Below, piece after piece: positions 28,925 to 36,284 of a stretch of DNA of 44,793 nt. The notes beneath the pieces were generated by a model, which saw nothing but the letters and a program-made list of their open reading frames with translations, had not been told where the DNA came from and did no database searches. Numbering within the stretch: position 1 is the first letter of the stretch; the number at the start of each line of letters is the position of its first letter. The DNA comes from Bacteroidaceae bacterium (GTDB taxonomy: Bacteria; Bacteroidota; Bacteroidia; Bacteroidales; Bacteroidaceae): positions 1 to 44,793 of the forward strand of contig JAFYMP010000019.1 in NCBI GenBank assembly GCA_017556585.1, given 5' to 3'. The translations under genes and the position numbers were made by a program.

Positions 28925-29485
28925 CTAAAATGTAAATGGAGAATCAAAATCTTTTAGAAGCGGATTCAGTTTATCCTTATCACTCAAAATCATCTGCTCT
29001 GCAGGTATCTGCCAATCTATTCCAAGCGATGAATCGGAAAACAGTATAGCTCCTTCAGATTCTTTAGCATAGTAATTATCACACTTATATTGGAAGATAG
29101 CATCATTACTCAATACAGAGAAACCGTGTGCCATACCACGTGGCAAAAACAACATTCTATGATTCTCTTCCGATAATTCCACAGATACCGACCTGCCGAA
29201 TGTAGGCGATCCTTTTCGAATATCTACTGCTACATCAAGAACCTTTCCTATAGGACAACGTACTAATTTACTCTGTGCGTATGGTGGTTTTTGAAAATGC
29301 AAACCACGCACTACACCATATTTGCTACGACTTTCATTGTCTTGAACAAAAACAACATCATCGCGTCCTATTAAAGCATTGAAATCTCTTTGAGAAAACG
29401 ATTCAAAGAAATAACCTCTTGAATCGCCAAAAACTTTTGGTTCTAATATATATACACCCGGTATTTCGGTCTTGATAATCTCCAT
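28925..29485 (-). CDS. rfbC: dTDP-4-dehydrorhamnose 3,5-epimerase
   Basis: RfbC epimerises dTDP-4-keto-6-deoxyglucose at C3 and C5. The cupin fold residues are visible: Arg/His in RGLHFQ (His63 is the base), the DVAVDIRKGSPTFG segment, and PRGMAHGF. Tyr138/139 of NYY is near the expected catalytic Tyr. The 186 residues are normal. It is the first gene of the operon, 17 bases from a -7 box. Confidence 0.97.
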   Translation of the reverse strand: MEIIKTEIPGVYILEPKVFGDSRGYFFESFSQRDFNALIGRDDVVFVQDNESRSKYGVVRGLHFQKPPYAQSKLVRCPIGKVLDVAVDIRKGSPTFGRSVSVELSEENHRMLFLPRGMAHGFSVLSNDAIFQYKCDNYYAKESEGAILFSDSSLGIDWQIPAEQMILSDKDKLNPLLKDFDSPFTF

Positions 29486-29501
29486 TCTTACTGATTTTGC
29501 A

Positions 29502-29509
29502 CAAAGTTA
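29502..29509 (-). promoter_or_regulatory. Predicted -7 box of the rfbC-rfbD-wzi operon
   Basis: TAACTTTG on the minus strand fits the -7 consensus and predicts a very short leader before the rfbC ATG at 29485. No good TTTG was found at -33. Confidence 0.5.
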
Positions 29510-29562
29510 AGCAATAAGAACAAAATAATCGGCATCAACCTCCATAAAATCATGGAAAACAT

Positions 29563-29588
29563 GAAGGGCGTTCTCTCGAACGCCCTTC
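29563..29588 (-). terminator. Terminator of the large lipoprotein gene
   Basis: A 10-bp perfect GC-rich stem (GAAGGGCGTT / AACGCCCTTC, 6-base loop) is followed on the minus strand by ATGTTTTCC. It lies 41 bases past the stop of the 1131-residue lipoprotein and insulates the rfb operon from it. Confidence 0.75.
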
Positions 29589-29629
29589 CCTTCAACATTT
29601 ACAGAATTTTATGCATCGTGCCTACGGCA

Positions 29630-32600
29630 TTAGTTTCCTGTATTTGCAGCCAATTTAACTTCATAAGTAGTTGATACAGTACCATACTTATAGTCAACTG
29701 AAGCCTTAACCTTAACGGTCAAATCTGAAGTCCAGTTATAGTTAACACAATTCAAAGCATAACCTACATATTTACCCTTTGAATCTGTAACAAGGTTATC
29801 AACTGAAATACCCCAAATATCTTCAACCTCTTCTCCATTTACATAGAGAGCCTCTACTTCAAAGTTAACATCAGCATCAACACCCCAAACAGGAACTACG
29901 GTATCATTAACATCACCCTTAGTAACCCAAGCATTACCGAAGTTATCAGTGAAGTTTACACCATTAGAGATGATACGTGAATCAGCAGCAGAATTCTTCA
30001 TTTGAGCCTCACTTATAGAGATTGACTGTGTATCAAATGTATAGTTGATTGGATATGCACCAGAGATGCCATATTCTTCCTTAGCAATTTCTGCGCCATT
30101 CTTATCCTTAACTACAACTGTGAATGAAATAGCTGCAAGAGCATCTGCTCCGGTAAGTATTTCTTTCTTTCCAAACTGATCAACAGTCTTTTCAATAGTA
30201 ACCTGCTCTGTCAATGATAAGATTCCGCTATTAATTTCAACACCTTTAATAGTAGCATTGCTATTATTGATTCCCTTAATATCATTCAGTGACCAGTCAA
30301 ATACACAATTCATTGCTGTGTACTTCTCATAATTAACAAATGCATTTGACATTGGCATGCTGATTGTATAACCTGCAGTTGCAGCCTTTACAGGGTCTGC
30401 ATAACCAAGCAACCACTTATTATTCTGCAACCAAGTTGCACTATGTTTCAAAATATCAGCAGCATCTGGAGCAACCAACTTAATTGAACCATTCAGTGTA
30501 ATTTTACCATATTCAGTATTGATTACACAACCCTGCAATGAATAATCTTGATACTTAATAGTAGCACCTGATGTAAATTCAACCTGAGCCTTGAATTGCT
30601 TATTAGCCTTATCTACAGTAATCTTTATTGTTGCAGGTAGAGTAGTCTTACCATCAGCTGATTTAAACTGACCTACAGTATATTCATTGTTCAATACAGC
30701 TGTTAACTGTTCAGCAGTAATATTGATTTCAGGCATAGCTGGGATAGCAACCGGCATAAGATTGGTAGCTTCAATATCCTTTCCACCATTCCATGCATAT
30801 TCTGCATAAACTACATCTTTACCATTTTCTTTCTTAGTCCAAGTGAATGCACCAAAATTTGCAGATGCATTAGAAGTTTTATTAACTATTTCGAATGTAA
30901 CTTCGCTTGTCCACACATTGTAAGTTGAAGTTGCCCCATTATATGTATAGTCGCCAAAAGCATTATCCTTTACGATTACTGTCAATTTCTTTCCTATTGC
31001 ATCCTTATCGGCAGCACCTTTAATACCTGCAACCTGAACTGCATTGTTATTAGCATCCATTGTAACAAAGTATTTTGCATCTGTATTCTTCCAGAAGCTT
31101 TCTGAATTCTTTGCATAATCTTTGTCATTGAAATAGTAAACATTTGCCCCATCTTTTACACCTACAAACTGCAAATCAGAAGTAAGTCCAGTAACTGCAT
31201 TAAAGTCGTAAGGTTTACCATTGCTAAGTGTAATATTCTGCATCAAATAGTCACTAGCAGTTGCTTTAACATTGAGGTCTGAATAGAACAAGTTCAGTGC
31301 TTGTTTTGAAGCTATTTTAACATTGCCAGAAGTAAACTTTTCAGCTTTAACCACGAAATAGTCAGATGAAATTTTAGTTGCGTTTTCTGACTCATCATAC
31401 TTAGCTTCATCTTCCTTAACTTCACCTTCCTTCATATCTCCATTGATTACCAACGCAAATGGATAATCGCCATCAGCTTCAAAGTTTGCATCAGCAACAA
31501 CTGTCAATATACCGTCTTTCGCATCTTTTACAGATACTATAGAAAGCTGATTATTTGCCGCAGCTCTGGTTTCTAATTTCTTTGAAGCAACCAAAGAAAT
31601 AAGTTCGGCCTTTTCAGAGAATAGTGCCTCAAGTTCTGCAGCTGCAACAGCCGGCTGTACACGGAATTTAACTGTAACTTGTGAATTTCTTTCAGGAACA
31701 GAATATGAGAACATTGGATATAATGCATTGTAATAATATGCGGGAACATACACTTTACCATTTGCATCTTGTATTTCAGGAATAAATACGATACTCTGTA
31801 TTCTCTTTGCAAGAGCATCTGTTGCAGATGTCAAACTAACAAGACTTTCATTGTATTTAGCAAGCTTTGCAACTTCATCCTCAATCTTCTTTTCAATATC
31901 CTTCTGGAACTTTTCATAACCAGCTTCTAAAGCCTTAATAGCCTCTGCCAGTTCTTCTTTCTGTTCTTCGAACGCAGCCTCAAATTCAGCACTGGTAATA
32001 TATGCTTCGAGTGATTTAGCCAAATCATCCTTTGTTATAAAAGCAGAAAGGTCATCACCAGACATCTCAACCAACTGTTTAAGTAAATCTTCAGCAGCAG
32101 TCAAACGTCCGTCAAATCCTTTAGCTACCTGATCTGTGTAAGCTTTTGCAGCATCCTGAGCAGCAACAATCTGAGCCTCAATTGCTTTATTCTGATCTGC
32201 TACACTCTTTTTTAAAGTTTCAAGTTCTTCAGAAATACCTGCTATATCTTCCTGTGACTTTACAAGAGATTCTTTAATATCTTTGTCAGCACCTTCAAGA
32301 GCTTTAATAGCCTCATCTACGCCCTTTATATAGTTAGCATTAGCATCAATTTGAGCCTGCAACTGAGCATCAGTAGCTGCAAGTTCGTTAGCCTTGCTTG
32401 TCAATACATCCTTTGATACGTAGTTTTCGGCGATTTCGTTCAAAGAAGCATCAATAGCATCTATCTCTGCTCCTAAATCTTTTGATACTTCTGCAATTTT
32501 TGCATTAAGTTCTGCAGCCTTAGCTACAATTTCAGCGTTTGCAGCAGCAATTGCTTCAGAATTCAGTTTGGTGTCTGTCTGAAGAGCTGTGATTGAAGCC

Positions 32601-33025
32601 TGAAGACTATTCAAAGATGCAGACATTTGTGCCTTACTATCTTGTAATCCGGCAACAACACTTTCTAAACTTGCACTTTTCTGTTCTAACACAGATACAC
32701 GTGCTACAGCCTCTGAAATAGTTTTTGCTAATTCATCAGCATCACCCTGAGCATCCTTAGCTGCCTCCATAGCTGCAGCTACCTCAGACTTTGCAGTTGC
32801 CAATTGAACAGCCAAATCCTGCTTAGCTGAATTCAGAGCGCTAATCTGTGATTCTAATGCTGCTATTTTTGCTGCCATGTCAGCAGTCAAAGAAGAAGCA
32901 TTCTGATCAATTTGTGTTTGCAAAAAGTCTATGTCTTCGTCATAGTCTTTACAAGACACAAAAGTTCCTGTTGAAGTTGCCAATGCAGCTCCAAACAAGA
33001 TTGCACTTAAAAACTTTTTGTTCAT
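29630..33025 (-). CDS. Large coiled-coil surface lipoprotein, candidate phase-variable
   Basis: The 1131-residue product has a lipoprotein signal peptide with Cys25 in FVSC. The next residues, KDYDEDI, are acidic like the lipoprotein export signal that sends Bacteroidota lipoproteins to the cell surface. Residues ~30-400 are Ala/Glu/Lys/Gln-rich heptad sequence predicted to be a long coiled coil. A junction (LAKRIQSIVFIPEI, about residue 405) leads to ~700 residues of beta-rich sequence, probably repeated Ig-like or adhesin-like domains. I do not recognise a named family. No consensus promoter lies in the fixed 170 bases upstream. Beyond that is an invertible-looking segment with an outward promoter, so expression probably depends on DNA inversion. 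Confidence 0.85.
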   Translation of the reverse strand: MNKKFLSAILFGAALATSTGTFVSCKDYDEDIDFLQTQIDQNASSLTADMAAKIAALESQISALNSAKQDLAVQLATAKSEVAAAMEAAKDAQGDADELAKTISEAVARVSVLEQKSASLESVVAGLQDSKAQMSASLNSLQASITALQTDTKLNSEAIAAANAEIVAKAAELNAKIAEVSKDLGAEIDAIDASLNEIAENYVSKDVLTSKANELAATDAQLQAQIDANANYIKGVDEAIKALEGADKDIKESLVKSQEDIAGISEELETLKKSVADQNKAIEAQIVAAQDAAKAYTDQVAKGFDGRLTAAEDLLKQLVEMSGDDLSAFITKDDLAKSLEAYITSAEFEAAFEEQKEELAEAIKALEAGYEKFQKDIEKKIEDEVAKLAKYNESLVSLTSATDALAKRIQSIVFIPEIQDANGKVYVPAYYYNALYPMFSYSVPERNSQVTVKFRVQPAVAAAELEALFSEKAELISLVASKKLETRAAANNQLSIVSVKDAKDGILTVVADANFEADGDYPFALVINGDMKEGEVKEDEAKYDESENATKISSDYFVVKAEKFTSGNVKIASKQALNLFYSDLNVKATASDYLMQNITLSNGKPYDFNAVTGLTSDLQFVGVKDGANVYYFNDKDYAKNSESFWKNTDAKYFVTMDANNNAVQVAGIKGAADKDAIGKKLTVIVKDNAFGDYTYNGATSTYNVWTSEVTFEIVNKTSNASANFGAFTWTKKENGKDVVYAEYAWNGGKDIEATNLMPVAIPAMPEINITAEQLTAVLNNEYTVGQFKSADGKTTLPATIKITVDKANKQFKAQVEFTSGATIKYQDYSLQGCVINTEYGKITLNGSIKLVAPDAADILKHSATWLQNNKWLLGYADPVKAATAGYTISMPMSNAFVNYEKYTAMNCVFDWSLNDIKGINNSNATIKGVEINSGILSLTEQVTIEKTVDQFGKKEILTGADALAAISFTVVVKDKNGAEIAKEEYGISGAYPINYTFDTQSISISEAQMKNSAADSRIISNGVNFTDNFGNAWVTKGDVNDTVVPVWGVDADVNFEVEALYVNGEEVEDIWGISVDNLVTDSKGKYVGYALNCVNYNWTSDLTVKVKASVDYKYGTVSTTYEVKLAANTGN

Positions 33026-33196
33026 AATTAAAACTTTAAATTTATAAATCTAAAAATTAAAAAATTGAAGATAAACATACACGTCAGCAATTTGCTTTAA
33101 GCTAAATTGTCTTTTTAACCTTATTAAACAACTTAATATTCAACATTTAATCAGCATTTATTTTACATAATACCTAATATTTAGTGCCACACAAAA

Positions 33197-33223
33197 CTCC
33201 TCTTTGATAGAGGTGGATACAAA
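33197..33223 (-). repeat. Left inverted repeat of the putative invertible promoter
   Basis: A 27-base repeat. Its reverse complement matches 24 of 27 bases of the copy at 33514-33540, and both share the 18-base core TCCACCTCTATCAAAGAG. This copy lacks the outer arm that makes the right copy a hairpin. It lies 172 bases upstream of the lipoprotein ATG. Confidence 0.85.
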
Positions 33224-33474
33224 TACAGAAATGTAAAATGCTAAGAATAAAAGCAGTATAAAGGATTAATGTGATGTTCTATTTGTAAACTTGAATTATA
33301 ATTATACGGTTCTAAGTATTAGTTGAAATACAACTTAAGTAAAAGTACTTATATAGGTTTATATTACGCACAGAACACAAACTATATAAATAAGGTATGA
33401 CGATTGCTTGCTGGAGAATAGCAGAACAAACAATTAGAATTTTTATGTAAATATGATTTTTTTTGAGATTTTTA

Positions 33475-33505
33475 TTTGTCAGATAAAAAAATAGGCATAC
33501 ATTTG
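33475..33505 (+). promoter_or_regulatory. Consensus promoter inside the invertible segment
   Basis: TTTG (33475-33478), exactly 19 bases, then TACATTTG (33498-33505). It is the only full match in the 344-base segment on either strand. In the present orientation the transcript would start near 33512 and enter the right repeat hairpin at once. Confidence 0.85.
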
Positions 33506-33513
33506 CGCTATAT

Positions 33514-33540
33514 TTTGTGTCCACCTCTATCAAAGAGATG
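33514..33540 (+). repeat. Right inverted repeat of the putative invertible promoter
   Basis: A 27-base partner of the repeat at 33197-33223, inverted, with mismatches only at repeat positions 6, 25 and 26. It is embedded in a larger palindrome (33517-33545). Confidence 0.85.
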
Positions 33541-33554
33541 GACACTTCTTTTTT
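33517..33554 (+). terminator. Hairpin terminator overlapping the right repeat
   Basis: GTGTCCA and TGGACAC arms, one opposed mismatch, then CTCT/AGAG around a 5-base loop form an 11-bp stem. TTCTTTTTT follows on the plus strand. In the OFF orientation it would stop the inverton transcript within about 40 bases and so keep it from running antisense into the recombinase gene. Confidence 0.7.
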
Positions 33555-33587
33555 GTATCTTAAGCAGAGATTTATAAATAAGCTATC

Positions 33588-34508
33588 TTAGTTTGGTTGC
33601 CATAATGGTTCGTAAATCTTATTAAGCACTGAGACATAAGAATGCATTTCTGTTTCAGCCAAAGATGCTAAATAAATTTTTGTTGTCTTTTCATTTGTAT
33701 GACCCATACAGCAACTTATTACAGATAATGGAATATTTAATCTGTATGCTTGATTCGCCCAACTATGGCGTGCGCAATAAGAACTTAAACCATTTTCTAA
33801 CCCAAGTGTCTTTGCAAGCTGACGTAGATTCCTATTATAACGATGTAATGCATTGGAATATTCATTATGAGCATAAGGATTTATACCCAAAGAAAACGCA
33901 TACACATCACCTACAATATGATATTTATCTACTATCATAAGCATTTTTCTTGTTATCCTGACATTTACACATTCACCAGACTTAGAACGATTATATCTGA
34001 AGAACCTTGAAGTTACTTTAATATCTTGATACCTTATTCGAACTAAATCCACAAAAGGCATTCCCTGTGCTAAAAATGAAAAATAGAATAGATCACGAGT
34101 TTGCATTAAGGCATAAGAATGTGATAAATCCATTGCAAACAGTTTTTTCAGTGATTTATCATCTAGTGATCTTTTCCGAGTTCGGTCTGTACCGGAATAA
34201 ACTGTTACAAAAGGATTCAGATCCTTACACAATCCTTTTTTAACAGCATTACGATATGACGCCCTCAAACATCTTATATATGCAGAACTGGAATTCTTAC
34301 ATATACGTTTTGACTTCAATAGCCATTGCTCATACGATTCTATAAGAGTACTTTCCAAATCTGTTAATTCCAAATCATTTTTGCCTAAATAGGTATTAAC
34401 AAACTGAGTAAAAGAACGAGCGGCTGCTCTGTAATTCAAAGCAGTTTTATGATTTGCCAATTTATCTTTGTAATCAGCTAATTTTAAAGTGTAATTAATG
34501 AATTTCAT
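33588..34508 (-). CDS. Tyrosine recombinase, probable DNA invertase
   Basis: The 306-residue product has an N-terminal SAM-like core-binding domain (about 1-105) and a C-terminal catalytic domain typical of Bacteroidales integrases. Visible are the beta-hairpin Lys in NRSKSGE (Lys176), ARHSWA with Arg247-His248, GHTNEKTT with His270, and the nucleophile Tyr279 in IYLASL. The box I segment reads AQGMPFVDL, where related proteins often have Arg before GM; here Gln148 stands there. The ATG at 34508 is chosen because the longer frame to 34607 would run into the rplS terminator. Its closeness to the inverted repeats makes it the likely invertase. Confidence 0.88.
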   Translation of the reverse strand: MKFINYTLKLADYKDKLANHKTALNYRAAARSFTQFVNTYLGKNDLELTDLESTLIESYEQWLLKSKRICKNSSSAYIRCLRASYRNAVKKGLCKDLNPFVTVYSGTDRTRKRSLDDKSLKKLFAMDLSHSYALMQTRDLFYFSFLAQGMPFVDLVRIRYQDIKVTSRFFRYNRSKSGECVNVRITRKMLMIVDKYHIVGDVYAFSLGINPYAHNEYSNALHRYNRNLRQLAKTLGLENGLSSYCARHSWANQAYRLNIPLSVISCCMGHTNEKTTKIYLASLAETEMHSYVSVLNKIYEPLWQPN

Positions 34509-34581
34509 CAATTTGTTTATTATTTTGTTATTAATCAACGGTACGAGTAAATAATGCCAATCAAATCTCTGCAAACAATAC

Positions 34582-34612
34582 AAAAAAAATGGACTGCATT
34601 GCTGCAATCCAT
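34582..34612 (-). terminator. Terminator after rplS
   Basis: On the minus strand a 10-bp stem (ATGGATTGCA / TGCAGTCCAT, one G-U pair) with a GCAA tetraloop is followed by TTTTTTTTG. It lies 22 bases past the rplS stop. Confidence 0.88.
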
Positions 34613-34634
34613 TCTATTCTTTCGTAGGAAAAGT

Positions 34635-34994
34635 TTAAGCGTTGCTTCTCTTTTCGCGGATACGTGCCTTCTTACCTGTCAAATTACGCAGGTAGTACAG
34701 TTTTGCACGACGTACTTTACCAATCTTGTTCACTTCGATGCTATCGATAGCCGGTGAATTGATAGGGAAGATACGCTCAACACCTACTGTGCCAGACATC
34801 TTACGAACTGTGAAACGACGGTTGTCACCGTGACCGCTAATCTTGATTACTACACCACGATAAAGCTGTACACGCTCTTTGTTACCCTCGATGATACGAT
34901 AAGCTACAGTAACTGTATCACCAGCTTTGAACTTAGGAAATTTGCCTTCCTTACCTGTAGCAAATGCCTCTTCTGCAATTTTAATAAAATCCAT
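34635..34994 (-). CDS. rplS: 50S ribosomal protein L19
   Basis: L19 sits at the interface between the subunits. The 119 residues contain [20 protein letters not shown], the [11 protein letters not shown] strand and [28 protein letters not shown] (in parts), ending with the basic ARIREKR tail. It is a single-gene unit with its own consensus promoter and terminator. Confidence 0.98.
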   Translation of the reverse strand: MDFIKIAEEAFATGKEGKFPKFKAGDTVTVAYRIIEGNKERVQLYRGVVIKISGHGDNRRFTVRKMSGTVGVERIFPINSPAIDSIEVNKIGKVRRAKLYYLRNLTGKKARIREKRSNA

Positions 34995-35078
34995 TTCTCT
35001 AAAATTGTAAAATAGTTAATGTATTGAGTGACATACCAAGTTACTCTTCCTATGGCAGCGATCACCCAAAAAGTGGCG

Positions 35079-35109
35079 CAAAGGTAATACAAAATATCTG
35101 ATTACCAAA
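35079..35109 (-). promoter_or_regulatory. Promoter of rplS
   Basis: The minus strand has TTTG (35106-35109), exactly 19 bases, then TACCTTTG (35079-35086). The predicted leader is about 78 bases, long for this window, so autoregulation through the leader is possible but not shown. Confidence 0.85.
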
Positions 35110-35135
35110 CCTATTTACAAATTGATTTTCAAATA

Positions 35136-35864
35136 TTACTCAAAATAGAGTGTCAGCACTATCATTCTATTCTGAATTGATGAGATTGATTGTGTGTATT
35201 TAAGCAAAGTCTCATCGGTTAAATCCTTGCGGTCCTTTACCAATATATCGGATAAGCCAAAACAGAATTTAAGCTCCGGAATAAGTTTAAAGAAAGGATA
35301 GTAAAGGTCTATACCCATACCTATTTCAAACATACAATCCATTCGTTTAACTAAAATCTCTTTCTGCTTTTTCACTGTTAAATCTACTGTAGGCATCAAT
35401 CCTGTCATAAGATATGGACGATAATTATTGAATCTGGGTGCGCTTACCTTAACATCGAAAGGTATAGCCATGTATGTAGATTTGATTATCTGTTCCTTCT
35501 TTTGTCCGGACAACTGTTCTGAATATACCGTCTGCTTATCTCCAAAATACATAGTTGGTATTATTCGCAAGGCCAAATTCTCAGACAGTTTCAGTTCACC
35601 AAGTATGCCTACACTGAATCCCGGTGTATAGGCTGCCACGTCGGCATACCAATACTCCAGTTCCCCATTTGCATTTATGTATGGAAATCCATTGTTGGTT
35701 ATATTCATATCTTGGTAATTCAACCCCAGAGAGAAACCATAATGCCACACCCTATCATCTAAATAGGGTCTGTTCATTACCTTTCTTTCCTGTGAAAATG
35801 CCATTACCGGAAATAGCAGAAACAGCAGAAGCAGTAGTTGCTTTATGTTACATTTCAATCTCAT
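35136..35864 (-). CDS. porT: PorT-like outer-membrane beta-barrel protein
   Basis: The 242-residue product has a signal peptide (MRLKCNIKQLLLLLFLLF.. ending FSQ). Its start YLDDRVWHYGFSLGLNYQDM and the strand pattern APGFSVGILGEL-like TPGFSVGILGELKLSENLALR match PorT/SprT, a component needed for the type IX secretion system in Porphyromonas and Flavobacterium. No other T9SS gene is in the window, and PorT-like barrels also occur in species without T9SS. The frame can be extended to a TTG at 35909, but the ATG at 35864 places the signal peptide correctly. Confidence 0.75.
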   Translation of the reverse strand: MRLKCNIKQLLLLLFLLFPVMAFSQERKVMNRPYLDDRVWHYGFSLGLNYQDMNITNNGFPYINANGELEYWYADVAAYTPGFSVGILGELKLSENLALRIIPTMYFGDKQTVYSEQLSGQKKEQIIKSTYMAIPFDVKVSAPRFNNYRPYLMTGLMPTVDLTVKKQKEILVKRMDCMFEIGMGIDLYYPFFKLIPELKFCFGLSDILVKDRKDLTDETLLKYTQSISSIQNRMIVLTLYFE

Positions 35865-35990
35865 CAACTGTAATAACGAATTTAACCGCTTTTTATTGCA
35901 CAATGTCAAAAATCGTCGTTTTCTTATTTAGACAGTTTCCAAATTATAAAAATCAGACCTTTAGAATGCACTCATAGAGCAAAAAGTATG

Positions 35991-35998
35991 TAATTTTG
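35991..35998 (+). promoter_or_regulatory. Predicted -7 box of the ferredoxin gene
   Basis: TAATTTTG matches the -7 consensus and lies 35 bases before the ferredoxin ATG. The -33 region has no clear TTTG. Confidence 0.45.
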
Positions 35999-36033
35999 CA
36001 ACAGATATAAACAACAAATTAATTTAAATATTT

Positions 36034-36204
36034 ATGGCATACATTATCAATGACGACTGCATCGCTTGCGGAACTTGCATCGATGAATGTCCATCAGAGG
36101 CTATCAAGGAAGGTGAAAAGTATTCAATTGACGCTGATTTGTGCGTAGATTGCGGTACTTGCGCAAGTGTTTGTCCTTCAGAGGCAATCCAGCCAGGTGA
36201 ATAA
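36034..36204 (+). CDS. 2[4Fe-4S] ferredoxin
   Basis: A 56-residue clostridial-type ferredoxin, easily missed because it is so short. Two CxxCxxCxxxCP motifs are intact: CIACGTCIDECP near residues 9-20 and CVDCGTCASVCP near 37-48, each followed by SEAI. It is an electron carrier for anaerobic redox enzymes such as pyruvate:ferredoxin oxidoreductase. The strongly acidic composition is typical. It has its own -7 box and a terminator. Confidence 0.96.
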   Translation: MAYIINDDCIACGTCIDECPSEAIKEGEKYSIDADLCVDCGTCASVCPSEAIQPGE

Positions 36205-36227
36205 TAAGAGTATTCAACCACAACTAT

Positions 36228-36264
36228 AGGGGTGACAAAAAAAAATATTTGTTACCCCTTTTTT
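36228..36264 (+). terminator. Terminator after the ferredoxin gene
   Basis: A 12-bp stem (AGGGGTGACAAA / TTTGTTACCCCT, one G-T pair) is followed by TTTTT. The second GH51 gene starts 21 bases later and has no visible promoter of its own, so it may depend on read-through. Confidence 0.8.
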
Positions 36265-36284
36265 GTCTAACCAATAAAACAAAT

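Larger units (their letters stand above)
33197..33540. other. Putative invertible promoter segment (inverton), OFF orientation
   Basis: Two 27-bp inverted repeats (24 identities) enclose about 290 bases. The interior contains one full consensus promoter, pointing right and away from the lipoprotein gene. Inversion about the centre would move the -7 box to about 33232-33239 facing left, giving the lipoprotein a leader of about 200 bases. A tyrosine recombinase gene ends 47 bases past the right repeat. Promoter inversions of this design, with a neighbouring recombinase, are established in Bacteroides. The inversion itself is inferred. An open frame at 33312-33545 crosses the right repeat and has no coding support. 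The 33026-33587 interval holds no gene. Confidence 0.8.

Noticed and set aside
31573-31818. 81-codon frame inside the large lipoprotein gene
   Set aside because: It is an alternative frame of the coding sequence with no start context or family match.
33312-33545. Open frame of 77 codons on the minus strand
   Set aside because: It spans the right inverted repeat and the inverton promoter, is A/T-rich and would be broken by inversion.
33588-34508. Recombinase as the integrase of a mobile element
   Set aside because: No relaxase, transposition or phage genes flank it, there are no direct att repeats, and it sits between rplS and an inverted-repeat promoter. A DNA invertase fits better.
34509-34607. 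N-terminal extension of the recombinase to the ATG at 34607
   Set aside because: It would begin inside the rplS terminator hairpin, and the extra 33 residues do not resemble the core-binding domain.
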